Source of the DNA: Dryomyza anilis
Lineage: Eukaryota; Arthropoda; Insecta; Diptera; Dryomyzidae
DNA: 64,000 nucleotides
Assembly (NCBI GenBank): GCA_951804985.1
Contig: OX638130.1
Coordinates: 80,904,583-80,968,582 of the forward strand
Direction: 5' to 3'
The notes below the pieces were generated by a model that did no database searches, was not told where the DNA came from, and saw only the letters and a program-made list of their open reading frames with translations. Below are positions 19,838 to 31,808 of this stretch, in pieces. The first letter of the stretch is position 1, and the number at the start of each line of letters is the position of its first letter. The position numbers were made by a program, and so were the translations under genes.

Positions 19838-21225
19838 TTTCACCTTGTGAATTATCTGGAACACAGCGAATTACTCACTGACCTCATATATGGTTTCCGT
19901 AGGACCAGATCAACAGGTGATTTTTTTTGGCGAATCTCTCTAGTGAGTGGAATAATTGTATTAAGCACTTCGGGAAGAGTAATGTTAAAGCTCTAGGTAT
20001 TTAAACCGCGTATGGCATGAAGTCCATGTATCAAAGCATATGGTGTCGGTAATTGTTTTACTCGGGTCTGGTACGATTAGTCGAAATGTAAATTATCGAA
20101 ACTAAAAATACCTAGGACAAAAATGTTGAAATTTAAAATGTTTAAAAATAAAATTCCGAAATCATTTTTAACCGAAAAATGATAGAAAATGTCGAAATAA
20201 ATGCAATGTAACAAAAATAGTTTTTTTTCTGTAAGAAAAATATTTTAGTTAACAAAAAATTTAAATATATATAATAAAATACGAAAATAAAGATTTAAAA
20301 AAATAACATATTGATAACACATTCACCAAAATTCTGAGTCCGGTCGTATCGAAAATACAAATCTTCGCTACGAATTCAAATTTTTAGCTAATTTAGCACC
20401 CGTGCGTAATGAAATTCAGGGTGAATATGTCCGAATATGTTCCACAAATTCTAGAATAGCTTAAAATTTGGATATTCATATTTCCGCTACGACGGGACTC
20501 AGAATTGAGCTGAGAACATACCAGAAGCTGCAAATATTAATTTGAAACTATAAAAACTATTAAAAAATATTAATTTAATTAAAGGCGTAGTTTTTAAATA
20601 TTTTGCTATACCATCTTGAATTTGGCACGAACATTTATAATAAATCAACAACAATTTTGAATTAAGTACTTGAAATCTGAAGTGCAGGAATAATGATCAT
20701 TGCCCACTTTTAACGGAGTTACTAACATCAATAGATGATGCATATCAATCACCATACAAAAAGTGATCTTTCTAACTTTGAACAGTAACAGTATCTCTGG
20801 AAATAATGTAATCTCGAAACCCAAAATTCCATTGATATTGCAGAAGGTGAGTTGCAACACCTATCGATTTGGTGTGGTTCAAATAAGATTTGAAATTTGT
20901 ATTTCAACATTTTGATATTTCGACGTTTTAATTTTCGACAATTAATGCTCCTTAAAAATGTGTGAATATTTATTTTCAATTTTTTCGGCATTTTCTAGCT
21001 TTAAAATATTTTTTCGACATTTTTTGTTTCGGCATTTTAAGGCTTTTAAAATTTCGACATATTTAGGTTTCGACATTTTTTTTTCGACATATCGTACGGA
21101 TCCCGTTTTACTCGATGGATATCGAGTTTTCTCCGGGGTCGTTTAATACGAGTTGCTTCCTCAGAACAGCATTGTTCTAGAGCTTCGCAGGGTTCCTACT
21201 ATCTCCGTTTCTATTAATAAGATTA
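19838..21225 (+). pseudogene. jockey-like LINE RT fragment split by a DNA element
   Basis: The left part (19838-19925) reads NYLEHSELLTDLIYGFRRTR then STGD, matching the RT fingers motif YGFRxxRSTxD of jockey-type LINEs. At about 20000 VWHE-like codons follow, and at 20038 YGVGNCFTRW continues across the inserted element to ISSFLRGRLIRV (21114-21150) and SQGS (about 21185-21200). That is the W-FL-R-V and PQGS part of the palm; the YADD box is lost. The insertion 20064-21104 sits exactly between FTR and WIS. Frameshifts and stops occur in both halves. Removing the insertion restores collinearity, which proves the order of events: LINE first, DNA element later. Confidence 0.8.
20064..21104. mobile_element. 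MULE-like non-autonomous element with 9-bp duplication
   Basis: 1041 bp bounded by an exact 9-bp duplication GTTTTACTC (20055-20063 and 21105-21113). Inverted ends are GGGTCTGGTACGATTAGTCG and GGGATCCGTACGATATGTCG (17 of 20 match). Both subterminal regions are rich in TTTCGACATTTT-type repeats. A 9-bp duplication fits MULEs; hAT elements normally make 8. No transposase frame: the 20645-20991 open frames have no recognised domain. Confidence 0.82.
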
Positions 21226-21540
21226 GTTTGTCCAAATTAATCATTTTGTACAATAAAATCTTCCCACATAAACCATTTCATCCAAAAATATTCAATGATG
21301 CAAAACTGTGAAATCCAAATTTTCTATTTTCAATTGGATTTTGGGTAAGTCTTAAACTTTCCTCCTTCAAGGAGAATATTCAGTCTTTAAGTTCTTAAAG
21401 GTTTACTATGTAAACCGCAAGGTTGCATTTCATAGGTTGCCATAACCTTGTTCATTTCGGCAATATATGATAAATACAACGTATAATTCTTTGATATAAG
21501 AATTTTTCATAAATGATATGCACACATATTTTTGTTCAGC
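21226..21540. other. No feature seen
   Basis: AT-rich sequence following the LINE remnant; nothing recognised. Confidence 0.5.
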
Positions 21541-22100
21541 GTAGAAAGCAGTGGACGGACGAACGCCTGCTTTTGTTGCAATTCTTGTTTATGTTGTCGG
21601 AAAGTTTATTGCATTTTCTTGGAGTTTTAATTTTTTCTTTATAATTTTGGTTTTGGTTGCTGTTTTCGGATGTTATAATTCGTGCGAGCGAATTTCAATG
21701 ATTCGCGGCGCATCATCGCTGCCCATCGATACTGCATGCTGTAGAGCCTTCGCATCAGAAACGCCATCGCCGTCACCATCATCAGCTACAACAGCAACGT
21801 CGTCGTCATCATCATCAGCGTCGTGGCCTCCTCAACAAGACGATGACAATCAGCAACACCAGCAAAGGCGAATCAACATCCACAACATCCATCCTCTGAA
21901 ACGCGTTGTGCATTTATTTATAACGGTACTTTGTCTTAAATAAATGTAAAACATGACACGCTGCGTTCTCCGTGCACGAAGACGGAAAATAAAAAATAAT
22001 ATATCCAGTAACTTGTTAGAAATGTGGGCGGCTGGCTGACTGTCAGACAGACAGAAAGACTGTCTGAGTCTGTGAAAACAGCTTTCTTTGCTCATTCGCA
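21541..22100. other. GC-richer low-complexity block with open frames
   Basis: A plus-strand frame of 130 codons at 21551-21943 starts with a hydrophobic stretch (about residues 8-45) and continues in Ser-, Pro- and Gln-rich low complexity from TCATCATCAGC- and CAACA-type repeats. I recognise no family. The minus-strand frame at 21850-22101 is its shadow. Such CAG/TCA-rich patches are common in fly untranslated and regulatory DNA, so coding status is doubtful. Confidence 0.3.
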
Positions 22101-23758
22101 ATGAGAATTACATCTCATTGAAGACATCATTGGTTTAATTGAGATTTCATTAGTTTTTTATTACGCCTTTGAGTTAATGAAGTCACATTGGATACTTTGC
22201 ATCAATTATAAAATATTAAAACTCGATACATAAAAGAAATGTGTGCATACACAGACTAAAATCAATACAGTTAATTTTTAATTGTTTCATCGCCGATAAG
22301 ACATTTAATTGTATTTATTAAATATTTAATTATATTAATAAATTAATTGAACCAAAATTAAAGGATGAAAAAAATGATTTTGTTTAGTTGTTATTTTTAT
22401 ACACTATATATTTTATTATATTATTATATATAAATTATTTATATTTTTTATTTTATATATTTTTTTATTTTGCAACTTGTTGTTAAAAGTTTAAACCACG
22501 TTCACGTCACCATTAGAGTTATACATAATGATAGGGAAATGCTAAATAAAAATAAGGGAGAAGAACTTCGAATTTGATATACGCACGATGAACGGAAAAA
22601 CGAACCGACGAACCGAATAAGCAAACACACGTTGCGATGAACCTGTGTAGTGAATGTAAAACTGTATAGTGGATGTAAGACTGTTGGTTGGTGTATCCAT
22701 AGATGTATATATTTTAGCATATACACAAATCCAAAAAGGATTTGATTTATACTATTAAATAATTTGTATATCAATTAATTATATCAATAGAATTAATTAG
22801 TTTGTATCAGTGACAAATAAAATACATTTATTAGTAAACAAATCATATTTGCAAACAATTGTAACCAAAACAACAAAAATCTCTCTGAAAATATTTGCAA
22901 ACATGTTTCCCGGCAAGTAACATAAGTGACAATAAAATGCATTTATTAAAAATATTGTTTGTATGTTAAGAAATTATATTTGCAAGCACTTGTTATCCAA
23001 TAACAAATGGTTCCCTGCAAATAGTAATACTTACGTAGCAAAAACCAAGAATTCTTATATACATACTTACAAAATAATTTTTGGATGCAGTGTTGGGTGC
23101 AATAATGACGTTTGGCGTTATCTGAAAAAGTTTTAAGATATTTTAGTTTAAAGTTTTAAAATCTCTTGATCAAAATCGCTGAATGGCTAGTCGCTGACTT
23201 AATCAAGTTCATCCAAATCAAGCTGAGTGAAGTCAAGAATGTTTGTTAAAGTGTTAGCCAACCATGTGCGTAATAAACACTCCATCGACACTTGAGTGAG
23301 CAGGATCGCTTAATTGACAAAACGTGTTCCTGTTTGGAACACGTCTGCATAACATCGTGTCTGGCGTTCGTTAATGAAACTATTTGAATGTCTTGACATC
23401 CTTTGCATATGGCCAAAATTTTGGAGACGATTGTATAAAGTTAATTATAGTTTTACGAAAAGACGTTATTTGCTCCACTGTAAAAGCAATAAATAAATCT
23501 GAATGAGACGCCAAATATTTCAGCGTACTAAGCAATGCGTTAGAAAGATACGGAATATTATTCAGCACACTGAGGAAGTATGCAAGAAAGAGATGGGAGA
23601 TCAGCGCATTAAAACACATGAGTGCGAATGAGAAGCAAATAGCGTGGAGCATTCTAAATAACTGTAGAAGTTTGTCGAAGCTTCGAGAATAAGGATGCAA
23701 AGTGTTGAAACATGTCGAACTCGTGTATGCAGTATGCAGCATATCAACTCGACCTGTG
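22101..23758. other. AT-rich, no gene recognised
   Basis: 22380-22470 is nearly pure A/T. At 22800-23030 ATTTATTAGTAAACAAATC-like words repeat twice. The minus-strand frame at 23380-23802 (140 codons) runs into the T1 element end and has no recognisable domain, so I do not call it a gene. Confidence 0.4.
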
Positions 23759-26195
23759 CAAAGTGGGACAGGGAGCACCAAAAATGTTGACGAAAACTTC
23801 AAATTGTGTTATTTTTAGGAAAATAAGTATGAGGATTGACTATTATTGTATTCAAATTTAATAATCCACATTTAGATGTTGATTTTTAAGAGTGGGCACG
23901 GTACCTCCCATAAAAATCTGCTGTTTTAGTGTTACTTATGGATTTAAGAGAATAAAACTACTTAATTTTTGAATTATTTATAACAGGGAGTAAAATCCTT
24001 TGATATATCGGTTTCGGTTCGGGTTCCAATATTTAAAAAAATGTGGTTCCGGTTCCGATTCCGGTTCCAACCAAAAAGTTAAATGGGTTTCGATTCCGGT
24101 TCCATACATTTTTTAATAACGGTTTCGATTCCGGTTCTTTGCGTTCCATGACAGGGAACATAATTCCTGTTCCGGTTCCACACATTTTTAATAACCATTT
24201 CGGTTCCGATGCTTTTTTCGTATTTTGTCATGTTTTTCCGTGTTTTGTTGTGTTTTTTTCGTGTTTCTTCGTGTCTTTTTAAATCCCGTGCTTTATCTTG
24301 CTTCTCGTGCGTACCTGTAAATTTAGTCGTCGGGCTCGTGCTCGTGGGTGTCACCTATCGGCGTGCCCGTGCCATCAAAAACAGTCACGCGCCCATAGTT
24401 ATAATCAAATTAATATATCTTTTTATTGCATATCAAAAAAAAGAACTTGTGGTGTTCGAATATTGTATATCTTTTGAAATACAAACTGGTTTTGCAAATA
24501 ATCCAACATTGTTTATATGGTTCTAAGTTATGTTTAAATTGTGATATTGGGGTAAAGTGGGAAACGTAATTTAAGCACTTTTTGTTGTAATTTTTGTGCA
24601 AATATTGTGTTATATAAATTATTTAATTGATTTCGCCAAGAAAAAACTTCAATCGTAACCACAAATCAATGAAAAGCAACATTTTGACATCACCTGAGAT
24701 ATGATCTGAATTGCAGAAAAGAGCCGAGAAGCGAACCTTATACAAGAATACATCGGTAAATATTCTTAAACGTCATAAGAAGAATTTTGTACAATGTCCC
24801 TCCATAAAAGCCAAAGAAAGTAAATTTCAACAATTCAGTGAACTACAATATTTGTAAACTGCATACTTAAAATGTTCGAACTTGACGACTAGTAACTACA
24901 CATGTGCATAGGGTCAATAGGTCACCCTTAGTAAATTCTGACTAGGAGTACATGCACTTTATTTTTCGTATTTTCTTATGCTGTTATGACACTGGCTTTA
25001 AAAAAATACTCGAATTGACTAGCACTGTGTGAATGAAACAACAATTGAGAGAAATGGAAAAACATTTTTACTTTCGAGCATAGTATATTTGTCTCCTTTT
25101 CTTCCAACTTGCAAGATAATTTTTAAACATGAAAAAAAGCCACTGTTATAACAGCATTAAGTAGTTACTAAGATGTTTATAATTTTAAACTTCTTTTTCT
25201 TCCATTACCATTGTTTTTTATTAGCTTATTGTAATTAATTAAAATACGTATAAACTTATCTGTTAAGGCAAAATTATTCTTAAAAAAATATTAAAATGAA
25301 CTTTCAAAACGTGTCCCATTTTATCCCAGGTTCCCCTATATATTTTGATAATACAATAAATAAAAAAACCAATACCATAAAAATTTGAATTATTGTTTAA
25401 CAAACAAATGTGCTTGGAGTTGCTGGTGTTTTGTTGTTTGTACCAAAGACCGTTGTTTGGAAAATATTGTTTCTCAAAAAAAAAAAATGTGAATATTTTT
25501 CACAACAAGAAATTTTTATTTCGGTAACTCCAAATTATATTAAATGATATTTAAACATGACTTGTACTTAAGATCATCTATATAAACTATTTTTTTCTGT
25601 TTATACCTTTTTAAAAACCGTTTTAAACTGGTATAAAACCAAAACAGTTTATTTCGATTTTGGATATCGCTTTATTTCTGATTTATCATATAACGGTTTT
25701 GGTTTTGAAAATGAAACGGTTTTAAACGGATATCAGTATCGGTTTCGGTTGCGTTTTCAATCCTTGAACTTGATTGGACAAGTGGTCGTGGTACCTCCCA
25801 TACAACCAAAAACTGTTGAAAATGTTAATATTAGTATAAATGGTCGGTAGCTGAAATGGGAAGAACTCCGAAAAGGCAACATTTTCATTAGTGTTTTGAA
25901 AAATTTAATATGTGTACTAAGTAAGAATATAATCAATTTTGCCGGAGCGTGCCCCGAAAGTATTTGTTTTCATCAAAAATTTGTTTTCATCAAAAATAAT
26001 TAAAAAAAAAAAATAAAAAAAAGTGAATTTACTCCAGCATTTTTTCTTTCTAAAGTATGAAAATTTTCTAAAACAATTAGATTGAAAAAACGTCATAAAA
26101 ACCAGATATAATTTTACGTTTTTTAAAATAAACGGTTCAAAAAATTGATACAAATTCGACAATATTTTTTTATGCAATTTTTGTGAAAAATTGCC
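23759..26195 (-). mobile_element. Transib-like family T1, damaged and interrupted copy
   Basis: Left end CAAAGTGGGACAGGGAG (23759-) and following ~180 bp match the reverse complement of 11064-10880 in the complete T1 copy. 25770-26195 matches the reverse complement of about 10800-10370. Between them (about 23998-25760) lies foreign sequence. The far end with its heptamer is missing, so the copy is truncated at about 26195. The left heptamer has mutated (CAAAGTG). Confidence 0.7.
23998..25760. repeat. Insertion inside T1: CGGTTTCGG/GGTTCCGG-rich block
   Basis: The left 200 bp are degenerate copies of GGTTCCGGTTCC, the right 150 bp of CGGTTTCGGTT, with ATATCGGTTTCGGTT near both ends in the same orientation. 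24200-24370 has GTGTTTTTCGTGTTTC-type runs. The middle (24400-25560) is AT-rich with nothing recognised. Probably one or more repeat elements inserted in T1. Confidence 0.45.
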
Positions 26196-26553
26196 GGAGT
26201 TGAGAGAGTTTGGAGAAAATTTAATATATATTTTCTATACTTTACTAGTCCATAAATTTAAACTTTCAAGTTGAAAATCCATTTACATTTAAATGTTCAA
26301 CCTTTGGGTTTAAATTATTTTCTTTTCAAGTTGAAAACTTTAAATTTTAACCATCTTGGTTGATATTTATTTACCTGGATGATTGAAAAATTAATGCATT
26401 GCAAAATTTCAACTTTCAAGATGAATATCTTAATTTTAATATATGTATTTTATACTTTACTGGACCATAAATATAAACTTTTAAGTTGAAAATCGATTTA
26501 GATTTAAATGTTCAACCTTTTGGTTTAAATTATGTACATTTAAGTTGTAATTT
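26196..26553. repeat. Direct duplication, ~217-bp spacing
   Basis: The stretch at about 26220-26320 (TATACTTTACTAGTCCATAAA, TTTAAATGTTCAACCTTTGG) is repeated at about 26438-26535 with few changes. AAGTTGAAAA words recur on to 27450, suggesting one AT-rich element around the foldback at 26554. Confidence 0.65.
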
Positions 26554-26873
26554 ATCATTCACTATTAGTGCTATATAAACAAACTTCCGTCGAAAAGGAC
26601 GTTTCGAATTATGTAGCGAGCATACGAGTGAATGTTACTGATATGGTGACTACGAATTTATTGATTAAGAATTATAAAAAAATCAATAGATAGAAAATAA
26701 TAAAAAATAAAATAAAATAAAAAAAATTATCACCCCGGCCACGATTCGAGCCAGCGATACACAACTAAATTCGTTCTCACCATATCAGTAACATTCACTT
26801 TTATGCACGCTATATAATTTGAAATGTCCTTTTCGACGGAAGTTTGTTTATATAGAACTAATAGTGAATGATG
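26554..26873. mobile_element. Foldback element with tRNA-like loop
   Basis: Arm 26554-26660 (ATCATTCACTATTAGT, AACTTCCGTCGAAAAGGAC, GTTACTGATATGGTGA) is mirrored at 26766-26873. The ~105-bp loop includes, on the minus strand, GGCTCGAATCGTGGCCGGGG then a T-rich run, resembling a tRNA B box followed by a polymerase III stop. No target duplication identified. Confidence 0.8.
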
Positions 26874-27523
26874 GTAATGATGATAGATCATGACTGTTCT
26901 TCAAATAAGTTATGGGTTGTGCAGAATTCTCGAAGTTATTACTGTAGCGGACAAAACAAGGTGTGGTGGTGATGCAAATAAAAATATAAATGATAAAGTA
27001 TAAAATAAATATCATCGAAAGCGACGAGAAAAATAAAATGATTAAATTATGAATACAAAAATTAAATTAAAAACAAAAAAACAAATAAATAAATAAAATA
27101 ATATATATGAATTTATAAAATAGTTTGCATTTTTTTTTACTAAAAAATGAATAACCTTGAGAATGAGTTTTCAACTTCATAGTTGATATTTTTTACTAAT
27201 GCAGTTGAAAAATAATCTACGTAGTTGAATATCCTAACCACACGGTTTAGTTTTGGACTCGCGTACAATTTTTCAACCTAATAGTTTATAAATGTAACTC
27301 AAAAGTTTATTATGTTCAACATGCACCTATAATTATTAAACTTTTTAGTTGAACATTTTTATGTAAACTCTTATATACTTAAAATCAACTTTAAAAGTTA
27401 AAAATTCAACTCTTTTTGGTTAGGATAAATATGCAAACTTAAAAAGTTGAAAAAATTAACCTAGATTTTTGACCGTGCATATTTGAATTTGAATCTTTTT
27501 TCCCTGACAGGTCATATCATTTT
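26874..27523. other. AT-rich repeat-like sequence
   Basis: Contains AAATAAAATAAAATA runs (27000-27120) and many AGTTGAA/TTCAACT words (27160-27470), like 26200-26540. No gene. Confidence 0.45.
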
Positions 27524-28316
27524 TATACCCTACACCTATGAGGTACAGGGTATATTAACTTTGTGCATATATTGTAACGCCCCTGAGGAGGCGTGTCCGG
27601 TATGGAAAAGTATATATATTCTTGATCAGCATCACTACCCGAGTCCGTTTAGCCATGTCCGTCTGTCTGTATGTCTGTCTGTCTGTCTGTCCGTCTTGCT
27701 GTCTTGCTGTCTTGCTGTCCGAATACAGAATAACTTGAGAAATACTGATCAGAATGCGATGAAATTTCGTCTTAATATATTTTATCCAAAAGTAGGAACT
27801 GAGTTTGAAAATGAGCCAAATCGGTCAACGGACACGCCCACCTCCCATACAGTCACTTTTATATAACTCTTTCGGAACTAATAACTCGAAAAGTATTCAA
27901 GGAATAGTTATAAAATTTAAAACGTATTGTTAGAATTCACCTAAAAATATGTGGTTCAAAAATGGGCGTGATCCGCCCACTTTTTTTTCATTATTTCCCG
28001 GGTTTTCATAGTGGAAATTTGATCCGTAAATTATTAAAATCAAATCTATGAAATATTAGCCTTTTAAAATTTTAAATATAGGCGTGGTCCGCCCAATTAC
28101 ATTTTTCAAATTTATTTTTTTTAGTTTTTTATACTTTATATAATTTTTTTAATTTATGGGGATATAAGACGTAAATTTCTGATATATGAATAATATTCTG
28201 AGGGTTAATATCCCCACCAAAGGTGTAGGGTATTCCATAGTCGGGCCCGACCGACTATAAAAATCCACCCCATATGACCGAACTTACCCATGTGACCTAA
28301 CTTTCCCAACTCGTTT
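27524..28316 (+). mobile_element. DINE-1/mini-me-like element, family B, full length
   Basis: Starts TATACCCTACACCTATGAGG; the core TATATATTCTTGATCAGCAT is followed by an array of GTCY and three CTTGCTGT units (27657-27720). Near the 3' end GGTGTAGGGTA is followed by an ATAGTCGG/CCGACTAT hairpin at about 28236-28258, and the tail ends CTTTCCCAACTCGTTT. It shares its architecture with family A, but the body differs. Copies: 49280-50070; remnants at 11495-12462, 58796-58883 and 61270-61850. Non-coding. Confidence 0.85.
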
Positions 28317-29155
28317 AAATTATTTTTTTAAAAAATCCCACTTTCGTTTCAATGCTTGAAAACTGTACTGGAGACATATAAGGCACTCAGCAGCCACAGT
28401 TAGCTGAGCACACACGGAATGCAGCTATGCTGTTGAGGAGGGGCCCAGCAAATTAAGCGGGAAAATCAATTAGCGCAACGCCTTGCGTTTGTGCGAACGC
28501 GCTTTCGGCGGCCGCGGGCTGGCTGTCTCCAATTATGTGCGCCAGCGAAAACATGTTGTTTTTGAGAGAGGCGCGATCGCGGACACGCCACTGGTTATGC
28601 TAGAAAGGCGACAGCCAGTTGTTGGTCAGGGACGTCACAAAGTCAGGAATGCCGTGCAGCAACAAAAACGAACGCATTATAAGTTTTGTGGTTGTATATT
28701 ATAATTATGTTGACTGCATCGTTGTCTCCACGGACAGTAGTTGCTGCTGCTGCTACAGATGATGATCGCTTAAACTTGATCCTGTCTCTGAACTTTAGTC
28801 GAGTCTTTTGTTTTGTGTTTGTTTCGCAATGATGTTTACAAAATCAATCAGCTGCCATTAGCAAAATCATCGACACCTGTTGGCCATAAATTAGCAGCTT
28901 AATTGCCTGTTGACGTTGGCCAGCACTGACGGAGGACCAGTCGGATGTAAGTAGTTGCTGGGGTGAAGTTCACGAATGTTATTTGTTAATTAAAGCCACA
29001 TCATAAATGCCATATTTGTTACTGTATTTTATGCCAACTAAGTTTCACCCGCCACCCACAAATTATCTACAAGTTTTTCCACTTGTGTATAGATTACAAT
29101 AAAAACAAATTACACAAAATATTTGAATTTGTTATTATGCTTAAATTTCGGTTTA
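28317..29155. other. CpG- and GC-richer unique block
   Basis: 28340-28700 stands out as GC-rich (GCGGCCGCGGG, GAACGCGC) within AT-rich DNA. A plus-strand open frame at 28483-28704 (73 codons) has no recognised domain. 28730-28765 has a GCTGCTGCT run. It looks single-copy and could be a host regulatory element or an untranslated exon; not demonstrated. Confidence 0.4.
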
Positions 29156-29923
29156 TGCCTTCAAGTTGGTCTCGGTATTCGTATGGAGATTCCAATCCCG
29201 AAACATTTTGACAAACCCGGGTTCTTTCGAGTTTGGAAAAATTCTCTGAATTCAGGGATTTGTCCCGAATTATTAAAATAAGTATTACAGGTAAAATAAG
29301 GAGAGTTCACACAAACAGCTTTATGAAATATAATATCAGCGGTGTTAATAAACATTTCTCATCAAGGTAAAAAATACCATATTTTTTCACCATATTAACG
29401 GTTGCAAATTTAGAATTTTGTAGTTTAATTTTACCTATACGTTATTTCGAAACTTTCGGTACTGATTTACTCCGGGATCCAGGGATTGGAAGCCCTAACT
29501 ACACAGACAAAAATATTCGCAATATTTTAGGATTTCTTAAACATGACATTTTTACAAATAGGAACAAAATGTTTGGCAGAAGTAAAATAAAAATTGGAAC
29601 TATAGGGTAAATACATATCTCCGGGTAGTTCGTTCGTTTGTTCTTTCGTTGTTCGAACTACCTGACTAGCTCGTTCGTTTAACGTTCGTTCATTTGAACA
29701 TTTGAACATTTGTTCATTTGCCTGTACCTTTGAGACCGAGAAAATGAAACTATGAAATATGCATATTTAAGTGGGATATCTTTTCCATAAGTATTTCAAT
29801 ATTTGCAATATCGTATTCATTTGTTTGAAAAATGCTTGACAAACATATTTGTCGAATTTAGGTTAAAATATCAAATATATTTGTTTTCTTAGTATCACTA
29901 CACCGAGCTAAATAAATAAATAA
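29156..29923. repeat. Clusters of short degenerate repeats, hAT-end-like
   Basis: 29468-29500 contains CCAGGGATTGGAAGCCCTA, a hAT-like end word. 29618-29720 has clustered GTTCGTTCG/GAACTACC words in both orientations, as in subterminal regions of hAT elements. Matching partners were not found, so no element is defined. Confidence 0.4.
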
Positions 29924-30543
29924 ACCAGTTGGGAAGGTTAGATTACATTGGAAATTTTGAAATAGGTGTTATTATGTTAGTTAGGATTATTAAAATTATA
30001 GTTGATCTAAGCCGACTATAAATACCCACACATATGTGTGGTTACCGTTCAAAGTGGTATATAGGTGACCAGGGCATATGAATCCTGAAAAGAACTACAA
30101 ACTTTAAATCGCTGAAGAATTTCCATTCATTTGATACCCATATTTACAAATGGGTAGGTGTACCGAATTTCGATTTTTTTTTAAACCACAAGTCGTTTCG
30201 CGGGAAAACATTATTTTCATGTATTTAAACACAAAGACAATATATATTTGACCAAAAAATTTTACCTAAGCACGTATAAAGTAAAATTCACCAGTAGATG
30301 TATGTTTTATATGAGGTATTTGAACATAAGTGATCGGTTTGCAGATCCATTTTCACTGACAGATAGCGTAGATATATAAGTAACCTAAATTAGGAGTTTA
30401 ATTTATTTAGCTCTTCTAGTTTTTTTGTAATCAAGATTTCAACAGACAGGCAGATGGACATCAACTCAGGAGATCATGCTGATCAAGAATATATATACTT
30501 TTCCATACCGGAGATGCTTTCTTCACTCTTAGTGTAGGGTATA
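29924..30543 (-). mobile_element. DINE-1/mini-me-like element, family A
   Basis: Reverse-oriented copy: 3' end AACCAGTTGGGAAGGTTAG at the left, 5' end CACTCTTAGTGTAGGGTATA at the right. About 100 bp shorter than the 3685 copy because of internal deletions. The (GTCY)n array is reduced to about two units. Confidence 0.83.
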
Positions 30544-31282
30544 ATAAAGTAATGCATTTAAAGCTTATCAAAACGGTTTCTATCCGTTGCTGTTAAATTA
30601 GTTAAAAATTTAAATTTTAAATACTTTTTATTAAAATGAACAACTATTTTTGATTTTATTAAGTAGGTAAGCAAATTTGAAGTAAATACTTTTTAGTACT
30701 TTTTATTACGTTGGAAAAACGTTTTATATTAAGTACTTTTTATTTAATAGTAATATGTGTGATATACATAATGCCATAAATCAATTAGATAAAAAATTTA
30801 ATAAAATATTTTTAATTTAATATTAAATAAGATCGTATTAATTTGCGTATGAAATATTACGTGTTTGATTATAAAAGAATTAAATTCAAGATTAAATAAA
30901 TGTTATTTAATTTTATTTCGTTATCTTTTTCTGAGTTTGCAATAATTCCAGATATTGGTGTTAATGCAATTGAAGGAGCTGCAGTAAATCTGCACAATTT
31001 CGAATTATGCGCCTGCTGCTGAAGGATGTTGGTTCCGGTTCCTGTCGTAGTTTTGTTGTAGTAGCTGTTGCACCAAATAAATTGAATCACTTTTGAAACA
31101 CTTCCGCCACTGGTTATAAATTTACGACTTTACATATTAGACTGATGTAAAATAAAAACAAGAAAAATCTAGAAAGTGTTCAACTTGAGCCATTCTGTGA
31201 AGTGCTCATGCTACGAGCAACACCTGAGCACACAAACATCTTAAGAAAGAACGATTTTACTTTAAGCAACTCACGACAAACA
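30544..31282. other. AT-rich; related to the neighbouring MITE
   Basis: 30600-30850 has TTTTTATTAAAAT/ATTTAATATT words like those in the MITE at 31283. 30950-31100 is GC-richer, with a minus-strand open frame (30869-31090) of no recognised family. Confidence 0.35.
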
Positions 31283-31808
31283 TACACTAAGAAAAAAGTG
31301 ACGTAATAAAACTAAATAAAATTGATTCAAATTTGATTTAAATACTTTTGTAATAAAAAAACGTAATACTCCATACAAAAAATATTACGTGCGTATTTAA
31401 TTTCAAAATAAATAAAAAAGTATTTAATTTTATTAAAATTTTCGAAAAAAGTAAAATAAAATAATAATTTTATATGTTCCTAATCTTCTTTATATGAAAT
31501 AAATAGTTTTTAAAATACCAATTTACGTATTTATGATGTTGTGATTAAAGTAAAATGTTAGAACCTTATTAAAAAGTGATAAAAAGTATTTACTTCAAAT
31601 TTTATTACATACATAATAAATTTAAATAAAAAGTATCTAATTCAAATTTTATTACGTAAGTAATAAATTTGAATGAAAAGTATTTACATCAAGTTTAAAT
31701 AAAAAGTATTTAATTTAAATACAAAAGACTACGGGTGAAAAACGTGTCGAAAAGTATTTAAATTTATTATTTTTTTATTTAATTTTATTACTTTTTTCCC
31801 TCAGTGTA
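31283..31808. mobile_element. Tc1/mariner-type MITE, TA-flanked
   Basis: TACACTAAGAAAAAAGT at the left faces TACACTGAGGGAAAAAAGT read from the right, each beginning with TA, and both continue AATAAAA...AATAAAAT. The 526-bp AT-rich interior carries TTTAAATAAAAAGTATTTA repeats. A relative lies at 58884-59100. Confidence 0.75.

Noticed and set aside
20055..20063. 8-bp duplication indicating hAT
   Set aside because: Nine bases match exactly on both sides and the next base differs; hAT would give 8, so MULE-like is preferred, though chance extension by one base is possible.
23380..23802. A 140-residue hydrophobic protein on the minus strand
   Set aside because: Its start lies inside the T1 transposon end, no domain is recognisable, and AT-rich DNA yields such frames by chance.
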